In this document: piece after piece, positions 1 through 8,253 of the stretch | How the letters are laid out: every line of letters starts with the position of its first letter | How positions within the stretch are numbered: position 1 is the first letter of the stretch | Assembly (NCBI RefSeq): GCF_000233455.1 | Contig: NZ_JH376426.1 | Location: forward strand, 52,968-116,967 | From: [Clostridium] citroniae WAL-17108 | GTDB taxonomy: Bacteria > Bacillota > Clostridia > Lachnospirales > Lachnospiraceae | DNA length: 64,000 nt | Direction: 5' to 3' | The notes under the pieces: generated by a model | Seen by the model: the letters and a program-made list of their open reading frames with translations, nothing else | What the model was told of the DNA's origin: nothing | The model's database searches: none | Position numbers and translations under genes: made by a program

Positions 1-2106
1 ATCCTCATCAGGTTCCCTGTCACCCAGATCCAGATCCATCAACAGGTAGATCTGATCCAGGTCAACTGCGCTGTAATCGCCCACACGCGGTCCCACACAT
101 ACGAAGAAGTCAGGTCTTATGACCGTATCGGTCTTAAACACAGCCTCATCCTTCCACATCTGCTCAACCACTTCCTTATAATCTGCGACCTTGCACTTCA
201 CAACATTACCATTGGAACACTGAACCTTGATAAATCCTTTTTTATCAACGATACGCAGCGGATGCCTGTCATCACGCAGACCCTGGTACACATAGAATTT
301 ATCAGTCATTTCCGCCAGCGCGATCTGGCTTACCTTTGGCCCAAAGTCCTGGGTGGCCAGCTCACATGCCTCTGCCTCATCACATTCCTTTAACAGGTCC
401 GTGGTCTTAACCTCCGTAGAACCGGTTGCAATGGCAGTTACCTTACCGGTCTGGTTGTCGATCTCGATATGGACTTCAACCGTATCCGGTGATGCGCCGG
501 AGCTTACAGCCATATCAGCCGCTTCCTTTTTAAGCTCCCTGATATCGTCCTGGGAAGGATTAGGGATTACACGCTCAACCACGTCACGCACCATGGAAAG
601 GGCAACTCCGATAGAGGAGATAACCTCCGCATTCTCAGGAATGCTGTACTGAAGTCCCATCTTTCCTGCACAGTAGGGAACCAGGGATGCAGCTCCGCCG
701 CCGCAGCCCACCAGCTTCATGCTCTCATGGTCAAGCTGATATTTCTCTGCCAATGCATTGATACATGCATTTACTTTTTCAAAATCCTTATCCAGGATCT
801 GTGTGGCCAGTTCTTCCACTGTAATGCCCAGTTTATCCGCTACGGGCTGCATGGCCTTGCGGGCCGCATTGGCATTGCCGTGGGCAAAGTACTGCTCCTC
901 GATCAGCCCCAGCACGTTAGCCGCACATGTATTGGTAAAGCAGATGCGCTTTCCATTCTTTAATCGGATGGTCACATAATCGTTCGGATCCCCCGGCTTG
1001 GGGCTTACCATTTCGATCTGCGGATCCTCGATCTCCTCCTCTGGAGTAAAGCATGCATACTCACAGCCTGCAATATGGGCAGAACGAGGACCAACGTCCA
1101 CCACTGCCTTGTCACTGATACGCACCATGGAACCGCCTGCGCAGCCCAGGATACGCACATCCAGGGAACTGATGTAAGTGTCGTGCCCTCCGATCTGGGC
1201 ATAGTCAACACCAGGACGGCCGTTCTTGATCACACCGATGTTGGTGGTGGTTCCGCCCACCTCAAAATAGATGGCATTGGAAGCACGCAGATACATCAGG
1301 GAACCCATAACGGAAGCAGCCGGTCCCGACAGTGCTGTCAGGATGGGACGCTTACGCATCTCACTGATTTCCATAACGCCGCCATCGCCTCTCATGATCA
1401 TCAGAGGAACGGTAACGCCTGCCGCACGTACGGATGACTCGGTTGCATTGGCTGTCATCATCATTTTGGGCAGGATGGATGCATTGATTGCTGCAGTACG
1501 TGTACGGCGCGTAAGTCCGTACAGCTTTGTAATATCAGAAGCCATGGTAACCGGCACATTTTTCTTTTCCGCACAGCCATGGATCATCATTTCCTCATCC
1601 ATGCTGTCCACACCAAAGGCCATGGAGGCAACAATTACCTGTGAGCCCTGGTTCAGTAATTCATCAATATTTTGGTTGATCACGTCTTCGGTCAGCATTT
1701 TCTTCTTGATAAAGGTATTGTATACCTTGATCATCCTGCCAACTTTTTCATCCAGAATAATGTCTTTAAGGGCCAGCTGGCGCTTTGCCAGAAATCCTTC
1801 CAGGCCGCCGCCTGCAACGCCGACCACGCCGACGCTTGCCACATCGCCTTCAATAAAAGCATTGGTAGCCTGAGTGGTAGAGTGGGCAACGAACACAACA
1901 TCTTCTGGAGCGATGTTGTTCTCGCGCATACAATTCTGAAAGCTCTTTACAACACCGGCAGCAACGCCGCTCTTGTCGTCATGTGTAGTTTTAACCTGAT
2001 TTTTTCCAATAATTTCATGGGTCTCATTATCCATTGCAACGCACTTGGTATAAGTGCCACCAACGTCAATCCCCATACGAACAGCTCTATGATTACGCTC
2101 TGCCAT
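1..2106 (-). CDS. Hydantoinase/oxoprolinase family protein (partial, 3' end outside window)
   Basis: The reading frame is open for all 702 codons to the window edge, so the C-terminus is missing. The N-terminus carries the actin-fold phosphate loop GIDVGGTYTK (about residues 12-21), and a second nucleotide-fold signature GGTTTNIG lies near the middle, as in HyuA and oxoprolinase subunits (ATP-dependent opening of hydantoin or 5-oxoproline rings). Family members act in the cytoplasm. The start at 2106 is preceded by AAAGGAATGG at suitable spacing. The gene lies downstream of a permease on the same strand and near two GntR/FCD regulators, which suggests uptake and ring opening of a small acid or amide. 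The substrate cannot be read from sequence. Acetone-carboxylase-like relatives share this fold, so the exact reaction is open. Confidence 0.82.
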   Translation of the reverse strand, partial: MAERNHRAVRMGIDVGGTYTKCVAMDNETHEIIGKNQVKTTHDDKSGVAAGVVKSFQNCMRENNIAPEDVVFVAHSTTQATNAFIEGDVASVGVVGVAGGGLEGFLAKRQLALKDIILDEKVGRMIKVYNTFIKKKMLTEDVINQNIDELLNQGSQVIVASMAFGVDSMDEEMMIHGCAEKKNVPVTMASDITKLYGLTRRTRTAAINASILPKMMMTANATESSVRAAGVTVPLMIMRGDGGVMEISEMRKRPILTALSGPAASVMGSLMYLRASNAIYFEVGGTTTNIGVIKNGRPGVDYAQIGGHDTYISSLDVRILGCAGGSMVRISDKAVVDVGPRSAHIAGCEYACFTPEEEIEDPQIEMVSPKPGDPNDYVTIRLKNGKRICFTNTCAANVLGLIEEQYFAHGNANAARKAMQPVADKLGITVEELATQILDKDFEKVNACINALAEKYQLDHESMKLVGCGGGAASLVPYCAGKMGLQYSIPENAEVISSIGVALSMVRDVVERVIPNPSQDDIRELKKEAADMAVSSGASPDTVEVHIEIDNQTGKVTAIATGSTEVKTTDLLKECDEAEACELATQDFGPKVSQIALAEMTDKFYVYQGLRDDRHPLRIVDKKGFIKVQCSNGNVVKCKVADYKEVVEQMWKDEAVFKTDTVIRPDFFVCVGPRVGDYSAVDLDQIYLLMDLDLGDREPDED

Positions 2107-2200
2107 ATTATCCATTCCTTTCACTCTACAATACTTTTCCAAGATTCTTTTGATCGTGGACCTTTATTACTGCTATAACGAAACATTTGTCGGGAGATAT

Positions 2201-2225
2201 CCGGGCGCACATGATATACGCCCGG
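2201..2225 (-). other. Stem-loop between permease and hydantoinase genes
   Basis: A perfect 7-bp stem (CCGGGCG/CGCCCGG) lies between the permease stop and the hydantoinase start. No U-tract follows on the minus strand, so it may be an mRNA processing or stabilising hairpin rather than a terminator. Confidence 0.4.
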
Positions 2226-2273
2226 TTAAACAGAATATGCTTTTATTTTTTAAGAGAAATTCATTGTCAAATT

Positions 2274-2316
2274 GTAACTGTTCAGGACGGCTCATCTTCC
2301 TGACCTGAACTGTTAC
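2274..2316 (-). terminator. Hairpin just after the permease gene, possible weak terminator
   Basis: Arms GTAACTGTTCAGG and CCTGAACTGTTAC pair over 12 of 13 positions, 9 bases past the permease stop codon. On the minus strand it is followed by AATTTGACAATG, not a clean U-tract, so it may only attenuate read-through into the hydantoinase gene. The TTGACA just after it could be the -35 of a separate hydantoinase promoter, though no good -10 was seen. Confidence 0.4.
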
Positions 2317-2324
2317 GTCAAATC

Positions 2325-3719
2325 TTAGATGAACCAAGCAGCTCCGAGTCCGCCTAACAGGATGAATACGGCAATATACTGGATCACACCTGTAAGGTAA
2401 GAGTTGGGAATTGATAGTTTCAGGAAGTCTCTGGATTCTACCTTGGTATAAGCAAGACCCCATGCAACCCATGACTGGGTGATACAGCTTCCGATATTAA
2501 CAGTGATGGTTGGGATGGCAAATACGCCGTATAAAAATGGTACTGAGAAGGATGCAACATTAGATAACACACCCAGTGTAGCAGCACCACAGCCAACCAG
2601 TGTCATAGGTCCGCGGAACAGGCCCATGAAAAGCAGTACAGCAAATATTATACAAACAGCCAGTTCGCTCTTAGGCATTACATTTCCTAAGATCGCCTTG
2701 AAATAAGGAGATGCATAGGTAGCAACCTGGTTGAACATAGGCAGTGTAAGAAGGAAGCCTACCAGTGGAGCGGTATCAACCACACCATCATAGTAAAGCT
2801 TGTTAACCAGCTGACAGTTCTCTTTGAAGGATCCCTTCATCCTGCCGCAAAGGAACAGGGCCAGGAAACCAGCAATGATGAATCCGCCGATAACGGAGAA
2901 ATCCAGCCAAATTTTCAGTACAACCGGTACGATTGGGAGGATCAATGTATACATTGGCGCATTCTTCTGGTCAGGAGAGGAATTACGGCTCTGAGCTGCC
3001 CATGAATGAACTGTCTTTGACTTCTTAAGGTAAACAGCAGCCAGTACAGTGGTTGCCACCAGCATGATGATCAGTGCTGCATAACCCCAGTGAGCCGCAT
3101 ACCATCCCAGTGTGAATTCAGGCATCTCATCAGGAGTGATGTAGAATGCACGGTACTGTGCAAAGTTAACAGGGTTCAGGTAGATACCTGCTGCAACAGA
3201 TCCCATGAAAGAGAACATTGCAATTGCCTTTGGTACGCCAAGAGACATTAAAATAGGAAGTACGATAACGCCGATAGCGATAACAGGGCCAGCGCCGGTC
3301 ATGGCGGTGAAGATCAGTGCTGTAACGATGTTTAACAGTGCGATGGTAACCATTGGCTTATCTCCGCCCAACTCAACGGTCTTACGGATCAGGGTAGATG
3401 CAATACCGGTATCCATCAGTACACGTCCAAACCATGCACCCCAGCAAACATTAACCAGTGTGGTACCCCAGCCTTCGGGAGCACTCTGGAAAATCTTGTT
3501 CAGGATAGACACCAGCTTTGTGTCTGTGCCTGCGCCAAACTGCAGAACAGGGTTTGCTTCAATGAATGCCTGGCTGGCGAACATGGTTCCTACCAGCGGC
3601 AGAACGGTCCAGACAACGGTAATCATCAAGAATCCGATCATCAGGTTGTGGCCTTTGATACAGTAGTATGCCAAGCCGAAGAAAGAAAGTAACAAAATTA
3701 TACCAATAACGTATTCCAT
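2325..3719 (-). CDS. Ion-transporter-superfamily permease (GntP/CitMHS-like organic acid transporter)
   Basis: The product (464 aa) is a polytopic membrane protein with about 11-12 hydrophobic segments. It holds the family-like stretch TGAGPVIAIGVIVLPILMSLGVPKAIA around residues 135-160, which resembles gluconate/citrate-type secondary carriers. Such proteins move organic acids with H+ or Na+ across the cytoplasmic membrane. I chose the ATG at 3719 because AGGAGGA sits 6-8 bases before it; an ATG 15 bases upstream would place that Shine-Dalgarno inside the gene. It precedes the hydantoinase-family gene in the same direction and lies next to a GntR/FCD regulator, so it probably imports that enzyme's substrate. 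Substrate is unknown; assignment to GntP versus CitMHS is uncertain. Confidence 0.75.
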   Translation of the reverse strand: MEYVIGIILLLSFFGLAYYCIKGHNLMIGFLMITVVWTVLPLVGTMFASQAFIEANPVLQFGAGTDTKLVSILNKIFQSAPEGWGTTLVNVCWGAWFGRVLMDTGIASTLIRKTVELGGDKPMVTIALLNIVTALIFTAMTGAGPVIAIGVIVLPILMSLGVPKAIAMFSFMGSVAAGIYLNPVNFAQYRAFYITPDEMPEFTLGWYAAHWGYAALIIMLVATTVLAAVYLKKSKTVHSWAAQSRNSSPDQKNAPMYTLILPIVPVVLKIWLDFSVIGGFIIAGFLALFLCGRMKGSFKENCQLVNKLYYDGVVDTAPLVGFLLTLPMFNQVATYASPYFKAILGNVMPKSELAVCIIFAVLLFMGLFRGPMTLVGCGAATLGVLSNVASFSVPFLYGVFAIPTITVNIGSCITQSWVAWGLAYTKVESRDFLKLSIPNSYLTGVIQYIAVFILLGGLGAAWFI

Positions 3720-3882
3720 GGTATTCCTCCTCATATCTTTTTTTATTTTCCTACACGTGGAACTGCTTTGGGTTCCTGTTGCTTCAGGTCCCCTTCTCTC
3801 TCAAAACATCAGGATATTCTGGTTTCATCTCCCTTCATTATGTAATAAATATATTTCCATCCAGACCAGGCATACTCTGACC

Positions 3883-4617
3883 TTATCTGGAAAAGAACTG
3901 TGGATAGATTCCCTGGAGTGTATCCATGTTCCAGAGAATTGTGTTGAAATGGTTGGAACAGATCAGGGAAGCAGCTTCCGCATCCCCCCGCATAATGTTG
4001 TCAACCAGCAGGCGTCCCTCCACCTGGGTGTGTTCCCACCTGGTCAGGGAGGACATATAGACCTTAAAATTAAAGGTGCTGTACTGGAGATAGTTGACCC
4101 GCATCAGGTCACAGTCCATGGTCCTGAAATAATTCCATATATGCTCCTTGCCGCAAAAAGTGGACAGCAGGTAGCGCAGATGTTCATCCGCTGCCAGAAG
4201 TTCCAGCACCTCATTATCCCCTGTGATCTCCTTCTGTTTTGCAAGGGTCTGTTCCAGGGCCTCTCTCTGCTCCGGGGTCAGCCCCTGTCTGCAGATCTCC
4301 TCAATAACCGCCTGCTCCAGAACAATGTGGGTGTGCACGGACTGTTTGATCCGCTCAGGGTCGATCATGGTGACCACGGTCCCTCTCTGGGGATAAACCA
4401 CTATGTAACCTTCCTCGATCAGCCGGGCCAGCGCATCCCTTACCAGGGCGCGGCTTACGCTCATCTGGGAGGAAAGGGAATTCTCGCTGAGCATCTCCCC
4501 GGGTTCGATGGCCAGGCTTAATATCTGATTGCGCAGAAAATTATAAATCTCATTTCTGGAATCGGCTTTCACAATCTTGTCTTTTACCTCAGGCACACTC
4601 TCATCCCCTCTCAGCAC
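3883..4617 (-). CDS. GntR/FadR-type transcriptional regulator with FCD domain
   Basis: The 244-residue protein has an N-terminal winged helix (about residues 18-85, with LSSQMSVSRALVRDALARLIEEGYI) followed by an all-helical FCD ligand-binding domain. FCD proteins bind small organic acids and usually repress neighbouring catabolic genes. It is divergent from a second FCD regulator (starting 5084), and the region between them holds several copies of a putative operator. The most likely targets are the permease and hydantoinase-family genes downstream on the same strand. The start used is a GTG at 4617; a GTG at 4596 with AGGGG upstream is an alternative. Confidence 0.88.
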   Translation of the reverse strand: MLRGDESVPEVKDKIVKADSRNEIYNFLRNQILSLAIEPGEMLSENSLSSQMSVSRALVRDALARLIEEGYIVVYPQRGTVVTMIDPERIKQSVHTHIVLEQAVIEEICRQGLTPEQREALEQTLAKQKEITGDNEVLELLAADEHLRYLLSTFCGKEHIWNYFRTMDCDLMRVNYLQYSTFNFKVYMSSLTRWEHTQVEGRLLVDNIMRGDAEAASLICSNHFNTILWNMDTLQGIYPQFFSR

Positions 4618-4654
4618 GCTTCGCCCCCCTGCCCGTAACGGGGGGGTGCCAGGA

Positions 4655-4713
4655 TTGCATACAAGTTATTTTCGCTTTTGCATACCAGTTTAGTTCAAAA
4701 TTGCATATCAGCT
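4655..4713. promoter_or_regulatory. Three phased GntR-type operator half-sites (TTGCATACAAGTT family)
   Basis: Direct repeats TTGCATACAAGTT (4655-4667), TTGCATACCAGTT (4678-4690) and TTGCATATCAGCT (4701-4713) occur at 23-bp intervals just upstream of the FCD regulator starting at 4617. The 23-bp phasing (about two helical turns) suggests cooperative binding on one DNA face. The sequence resembles GntR-family operators with TTGTATAC-like cores. Which of the two divergent regulators binds is not decidable here. Confidence 0.6.
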
Positions 4714-4894
4714 GCGGAAATAACGGGTTGAACAAATTGTATTATTCTCAAGACATATACAAGATAACACATTTATCTCATGAGTGCAACACCTTTTTTA
4801 TCATTTTACACATGATTTTCGTTAATTTTTTATTTAGTAGTTGCTTTTTTCACAAATAATGATAAAATTATATTAGAAAATGCAGTGGGAAAAA

Positions 4895-4907
4895 TTGCAT
4901 ACAAGTT
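4895..4907. promoter_or_regulatory. Fourth TTGCATACAAGTT operator copy
   Basis: An exact copy of the 13-base site at 4655-4667 lies between the two divergent FCD regulators, about 90 bases ahead of the promoter of the rightward one. Bases 4714-4894 and 4908-4973 hold no gene and no other clear signal; they are AT-rich. Confidence 0.55.
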
Positions 4908-4973
4908 TGAGTTGGAATTTATTTACATTTTCTCTGTTCTGCTCCAATGTTTTAATATAGTGGAAATGCATTC

Positions 4974-5002
4974 TTATCAAACCTATCCTTGTATGCTATA
5001 AT
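4974..5002 (+). promoter_or_regulatory. Promoter of the rightward FCD regulator, overlapped by an inverted operator
   Basis: A consensus -10 TATAAT (4997-5002) lies 17 bases after a weak -35 TTATCA (4974-4979). The sequence CTTGTATGC (4988-4996), the reverse complement of the operator core GCATACAAG, abuts the -10. A regulator bound there would block RNA polymerase, which points to autoregulation. Confidence 0.55.
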
Positions 5003-5083
5003 TTGATTTATGCCATTGACCGTCAGTGGAATACGTACCTGAACCGACTTGATTTTTACAGAATATTAAGAAAGGTGATTGCT

Positions 5084-5821
5084 ATGTCACTACTTCCTTT
5101 TAATGATCCTAACAGCCGTATGATTGCGCGCCGCCCCTCAGAGGACGCACGCCAGTATGCATACCGCGTGATTAAAAACTGTATACTGGAGCTGTTCCTT
5201 CCTCCGGGGCAGAAGATGAATGAAATAGACCTGGCTTCCTCTTTAAATGTAAGCCGTACGCCTGTACACGATACCTTTACAAAACTGTCCAGGGAGAACC
5301 TGGTAGATATCATTCCCCAGAGAGGGGCCTTTGTATCCAGGATCGACTCGGAACGGATCGAGCACGCCATCTGGCTTCACACAAAGCTTGGCACCTCCAT
5401 GCTTCACACCATCTTTATAAGGAATGTGAAGAAGAATGATCTGGAATCCCTGTATTACAGCCTGCGCCAGCTGGACGACTATCTTTACCAGGGCAACCTA
5501 AACCAGGCCCCCAGGCTGCTGTCTGATTACTATCATCAGCTCTATATACTGGCCGGGGACATGGACCTGGTATGGGAATCCCTGCAAAAGGTGGATATGG
5601 ACCTGCAGCGGCTTTTGTACCTGGCCACCAGCAGTTCCGCGGTAGTGGAAGGTTTCCTGTGCGAGCTCACCAATCTGACCGATGCCCTGGCCAACAGGAA
5701 CAATGACCAGGCCTGCCTGATCTACAGCCATCACATGTCCAGGATGCTGCTTCTGCTCCCGCCTTTAAAGCAGCATAACCCGGAATATTTTATATGCGGT
5801 AGCAGTGATGCCGCGTCCTGA
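5084..5821 (+). CDS. GntR-family transcriptional regulator with FCD domain
   Basis: This 245-residue protein has a winged-helix domain (roughly residues 20-90, including LASSLNVSRTPVHDTFTKLSRENLVDIIPQRGAFV) and a helical FCD effector domain. The frame is open upstream to a TTG at 5003, but the ATG at 5084 has AAAGGTG at good spacing and lies downstream of a consensus -10, so it is preferred. It sits immediately before the SDR/YhcH/peptidase operon and probably controls it or the divergent hydantoinase/permease genes. It is a distant paralogue of the leftward FCD regulator. The effector is unknown. Confidence 0.87.
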   Translation: MSLLPFNDPNSRMIARRPSEDARQYAYRVIKNCILELFLPPGQKMNEIDLASSLNVSRTPVHDTFTKLSRENLVDIIPQRGAFVSRIDSERIEHAIWLHTKLGTSMLHTIFIRNVKKNDLESLYYSLRQLDDYLYQGNLNQAPRLLSDYYHQLYILAGDMDLVWESLQKVDMDLQRLLYLATSSSAVVEGFLCELTNLTDALANRNNDQACLIYSHHMSRMLLLLPPLKQHNPEYFICGSSDAAS

Positions 5822-5841
5822 TCTGCAAAAAGAATCGCACG

Positions 5842-6000
5842 TAAGTGCCAGTGACATGTATCGCACGTAAGCGCCTACAGGACAGGCGCTAAGTGCTCAT
5901 AACGAATCACTGCACTAAGCTCGTTTAAGACCTCGCTAAGTGCCAGTGACATGTATCGCACGTAAGCGCCTACAGGACAGGCGCTAAGTGCTCATAACGA
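5842..6000 (+). repeat. Tandem 64-bp hairpin-bearing leader repeat (two copies)
   Basis: Bases 5842-5905 and 5937-6000 are identical 64-bp direct repeats, 95 bases apart. Each contains the perfect stem AGCGCCT/AGGCGCT with a 7-base loop ACAGGAC and ends in GCTCATAACGA. The second copy runs straight into GAGGAGG, the Shine-Dalgarno of the SDR gene. The start of the unit, ATCGCACGTAAG, is also present once more at 5834. Related copies lie in front of the oxaloacetate decarboxylase gene (56237-56285) and, without the hairpin, in front of the cell-wall-binding gene (27843-27873). Confidence 0.9.
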
Positions 6001-6013
6001 GGAGGTATGTGAT

Positions 6014-6793
6014 ATGGAAAATTATAGGGATCTGTTCTCCCTGGAGGGCAAGACAGCACTGGTTACAGGAGGAACGGGAGGACTTGGAAGCGCCATTGCC
6101 CTGGCTTTTTTACAGCAGGGAGCCAATGTGGCCGTGTGCGGCGGCCATCCGGAAAAGGCGGCCGGACTGGCTGACTATGCGGCCCAGGCAGGCAGGAAGT
6201 TCCTCTCCATCCGCTGCGATATCCAGAAACAGTCAGACATTGACAATATGTTAAATGAAATCGAGGAACAGCTGGATACCCTGGACATCCTTGTTAACAG
6301 CGCGGGTATGAACCGCCTTCTGCCGGCTGAGGACTACACGGAGGATGCCTTTGACCAGGTCATGGGACTGAACGTAAAAGGACTTCACCTGGTGACAAAG
6401 GCGGTTGGAAAACACTTTATGATCCCCAGGAATTACGGCAGGATCCTCAACCTGTCCTCTGTTAAGAGCCTGATCGGTACAACGGAAAATTATATTGCAT
6501 ACTGCGCCAGCAAGGGCGCTGTGAACATGTACACCAAACAGCTGGCCTGTGAATGGGGCAAATATAGGATCACCTGCAACGCCATTGCACCCACCTTTGT
6601 CCGCACACCCATCAATTCCTTTCAGCTGGACGATCCGGCTTTCTACAAAAAGCTGACGGACCGCATTCCCCTGGGCCGTATCGGACAGGAACGGGACATA
6701 GCGGCAGCGGCCCTGTACCTTTGCAGTGACTCGGCGGAGTTCGTAAGCGGACAGGTGCTGGCCGTGGACGGCGGGCTTACATCCATGCAGTAA
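6014..6793 (+). CDS. SDR family NAD(P)-dependent oxidoreductase
   Basis: The 259-residue protein is a classical short-chain dehydrogenase: cofactor motif TGGTGGLG (about residues 18-25), NSAG (residues 94-97), catalytic Ser in the NLSSV strand, and the YxxxK pair in YCASK. Family members reduce or oxidise hydroxyl/keto groups with NAD(P)H in the cytosol, and this subgroup resembles sugar-acid dehydrogenases such as gluconate 5-dehydrogenase or KduD. AGGAGG lies 8 bases before the ATG, at the end of the repeated hairpin leader. It is followed after 50 bases by a YhcH-like gene and an M28 peptidase, which suggests a short catabolic operon. The substrate is not known. Confidence 0.88.
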   Translation: MENYRDLFSLEGKTALVTGGTGGLGSAIALAFLQQGANVAVCGGHPEKAAGLADYAAQAGRKFLSIRCDIQKQSDIDNMLNEIEEQLDTLDILVNSAGMNRLLPAEDYTEDAFDQVMGLNVKGLHLVTKAVGKHFMIPRNYGRILNLSSVKSLIGTTENYIAYCASKGAVNMYTKQLACEWGKYRITCNAIAPTFVRTPINSFQLDDPAFYKKLTDRIPLGRIGQERDIAAAALYLCSDSAEFVSGQVLAVDGGLTSMQ

Positions 6794-6843
6794 TAGTCGC
6801 CTGTGAGACTCCAAAATTACACTTTATAACAAGGAGGAAAACC

Positions 6844-7359
6844 ATGATATTCGGAAATGTAAGTAATGAATTTTTTGATCAGCAGATCGCTGTGCTTCCG
6901 GCCGCCCTTCAGAGCGCCATCCGTTTTCTGAAGGAGAATGACCTGGTAGCCCACGAGCCCGGCAGATTCGACATTGAACTGGGCGGCGTCCCCATGATAC
7001 TTCAGGTCCTGGACTTAAACACCGCTCCCCGCGAAACTTTAAGGCCGGAGATCCACCGAAAGAATATAGATGTCCAGTTCCTGGCTGCCGGCGGACCGGA
7101 GCGGGCGGGATATTATAATGATGACCGGACAAACCAGGTGGATGAGGATCTTCTCGACACTCCAAGAGATATCCTTTTTTATCACAATAATCCCAATGCC
7201 CCGGAAGGGACCATTGAACTGGTTCCCGGGACCTATGCTGTTTACTTCCCATGGGATGTGCATATTCCGGCTGTCCAGACAGGAGCCTCCCCTGCGCCGA
7301 TCCGCAAGATCGTAATCAAGGTTCCCATGAGTGCCTGCGCCCCCGCGGCAGAAAACTGA
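6844..7359 (+). CDS. YhcH/YjgK/YiaL family protein (first paralogue)
   Basis: At 171 residues it matches the single-domain cupin-like YhcH/YiaL/EbgC family: it begins MIFGNVSN, as the second paralogue begins MIFGNITQ, and carries the conserved segments RPEIHRKNIDVQFLAAG and YAVYFPWDVHIPAVQ with metal-binding His/Glu residues. Family members are thought to process or epimerise sugars, including sialic acids. The Shine-Dalgarno AAGGAGG lies 6 bases before the ATG. It sits between the SDR gene and a peptidase gene rather than in the nan operon, where the second copy (10126-10581) lies, so the two may serve different sugars. Confidence 0.85.
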   Translation: MIFGNVSNEFFDQQIAVLPAALQSAIRFLKENDLVAHEPGRFDIELGGVPMILQVLDLNTAPRETLRPEIHRKNIDVQFLAAGGPERAGYYNDDRTNQVDEDLLDTPRDILFYHNNPNAPEGTIELVPGTYAVYFPWDVHIPAVQTGASPAPIRKIVIKVPMSACAPAAEN

Positions 7360-7369
7360 GGTTTTGATT

Positions 7370-8197
7370 ATGGATATGATCACTCATCTGGAAACCCTTG
7401 CCCAAAAGGATCCTGACCAGCGCCGCCAGGCACTGGCAGGGGTGCTTGAGGCCGAGAGGCTTTCTTACACCCTTCAGGAGGAGGAAGCCAGCTTTAAGAA
7501 TCCAAGAGGCGTGGCAAATTACCTCCTGACCCCCTGGCAGGAAACTCCCTGCCTGCTGTTCTGCGCCCACTATGACGCGGTACCCGGAAGCTTTGGGGCC
7601 AATGACAACGCGGCATCCCTGTGTATCCTCATTGCCCTTGCAAAGGAATTAAAAAGCAGAAATCTTCCCGCCCGGTTTGCTTTCTTTGACGGGGAGGAAA
7701 ACGGCAATGCCGGCAGCAGGCTCTACGCCGCCCAGATGGATAAGTCCGCTGTTACGGGGATCATCAATCTGGATGTGTGCGGATTCGGCGATACCATTGC
7801 CATCTGCGGCAAGGGCCATGAGACCAAGCCGGTGCTGCGCCCATTTTGCGACAAAGCCCTGTTGGACAAGCACAATGGGCAGGTGCTAAAATACCTTCCC
7901 AAAAGCGATGAGGTCTCCTTTGCCGGCAGCCGGATCCCCACCATGAGCCTGTGTGTGGTCCCCCGGTGGGACATCCAGTACTTAAAGGCCATGGCCACCT
8001 ATGGAGACGGCTTTCTGGGCCGTCCCCCTGAGTTTGATATGATGCTGGAACAGATGGAAGTCATAACCACCATGCACGGCGGCTACCGTGATAATCCACA
8101 GTATGTGGAGGAAGATGCCATGATGCAGGTCTATGGGTATCTCCTGGAAGGAGTAACGGCCCCGCCTGCTGCGAAAAAGCGCTTCGGGCTTTTTTAG
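7370..8197 (+). CDS. M28-type metallopeptidase
   Basis: The 275-residue product shows the zinc-peptidase pattern HYDAVPGSFGANDNAA (first His and bridging Asp), FFDGEENGNAGSR (catalytic Glu) and NLDVCGFG, with later SDEVSFAG and MHGGYRD segments that could supply remaining metal ligands. M28 enzymes are mostly aminopeptidases or glutaminyl-cyclase relatives; no signal peptide is seen, so it should act inside the cell. The ATG at 7370 is preceded by GAGG overlapping the stop of the YhcH-like gene; an upstream GTG at 7331 lacks a Shine-Dalgarno. It is the last gene of the SDR-YhcH operon. Amide hydrolysis of an acylated sugar or dipeptide is possible but unproven. Confidence 0.8.
   Translation: MDMITHLETLAQKDPDQRRQALAGVLEAERLSYTLQEEEASFKNPRGVANYLLTPWQETPCLLFCAHYDAVPGSFGANDNAASLCILIALAKELKSRNLPARFAFFDGEENGNAGSRLYAAQMDKSAVTGIINLDVCGFGDTIAICGKGHETKPVLRPFCDKALLDKHNGQVLKYLPKSDEVSFAGSRIPTMSLCVVPRWDIQYLKAMATYGDGFLGRPPEFDMMLEQMEVITTMHGGYRDNPQYVEEDAMMQVYGYLLEGVTAPPAAKKRFGLF
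8174..8195 (+). terminator. Intrinsic terminator overlapping the end of the peptidase gene
   Basis: AAAAAGC (8174-8180) pairs with GCTTTTT, with a TTCG-containing loop and a run of six T at 8190-8195. The stem encodes the last residues of the peptidase, and the final T forms part of the TAG stop codon. Confidence 0.65.
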
Positions 8198-8253
8198 GAA
8201 CCGGCTGAACCAACCGGCATTTAGATTAGGTTTAGATTGGTCTCAGGCCGCCC

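Noticed and set aside
2173..2472. 99-codon minus-strand frame at the permease 3' end
   Set aside because: It overlaps the permease in another frame and covers the two hairpins; no supporting start signal.
3720..3734. Upstream ATG for the permease (five residues longer)
   Set aside because: It would put the clear AGGAGGA ribosome binding site inside the coding region.
5842..6000. Direct repeats considered as a CRISPR remnant
   Set aside because: Only two copies of 64 bp with a 31-bp gap, containing a hairpin and joined to a Shine-Dalgarno; no cas genes and no spacer pattern.
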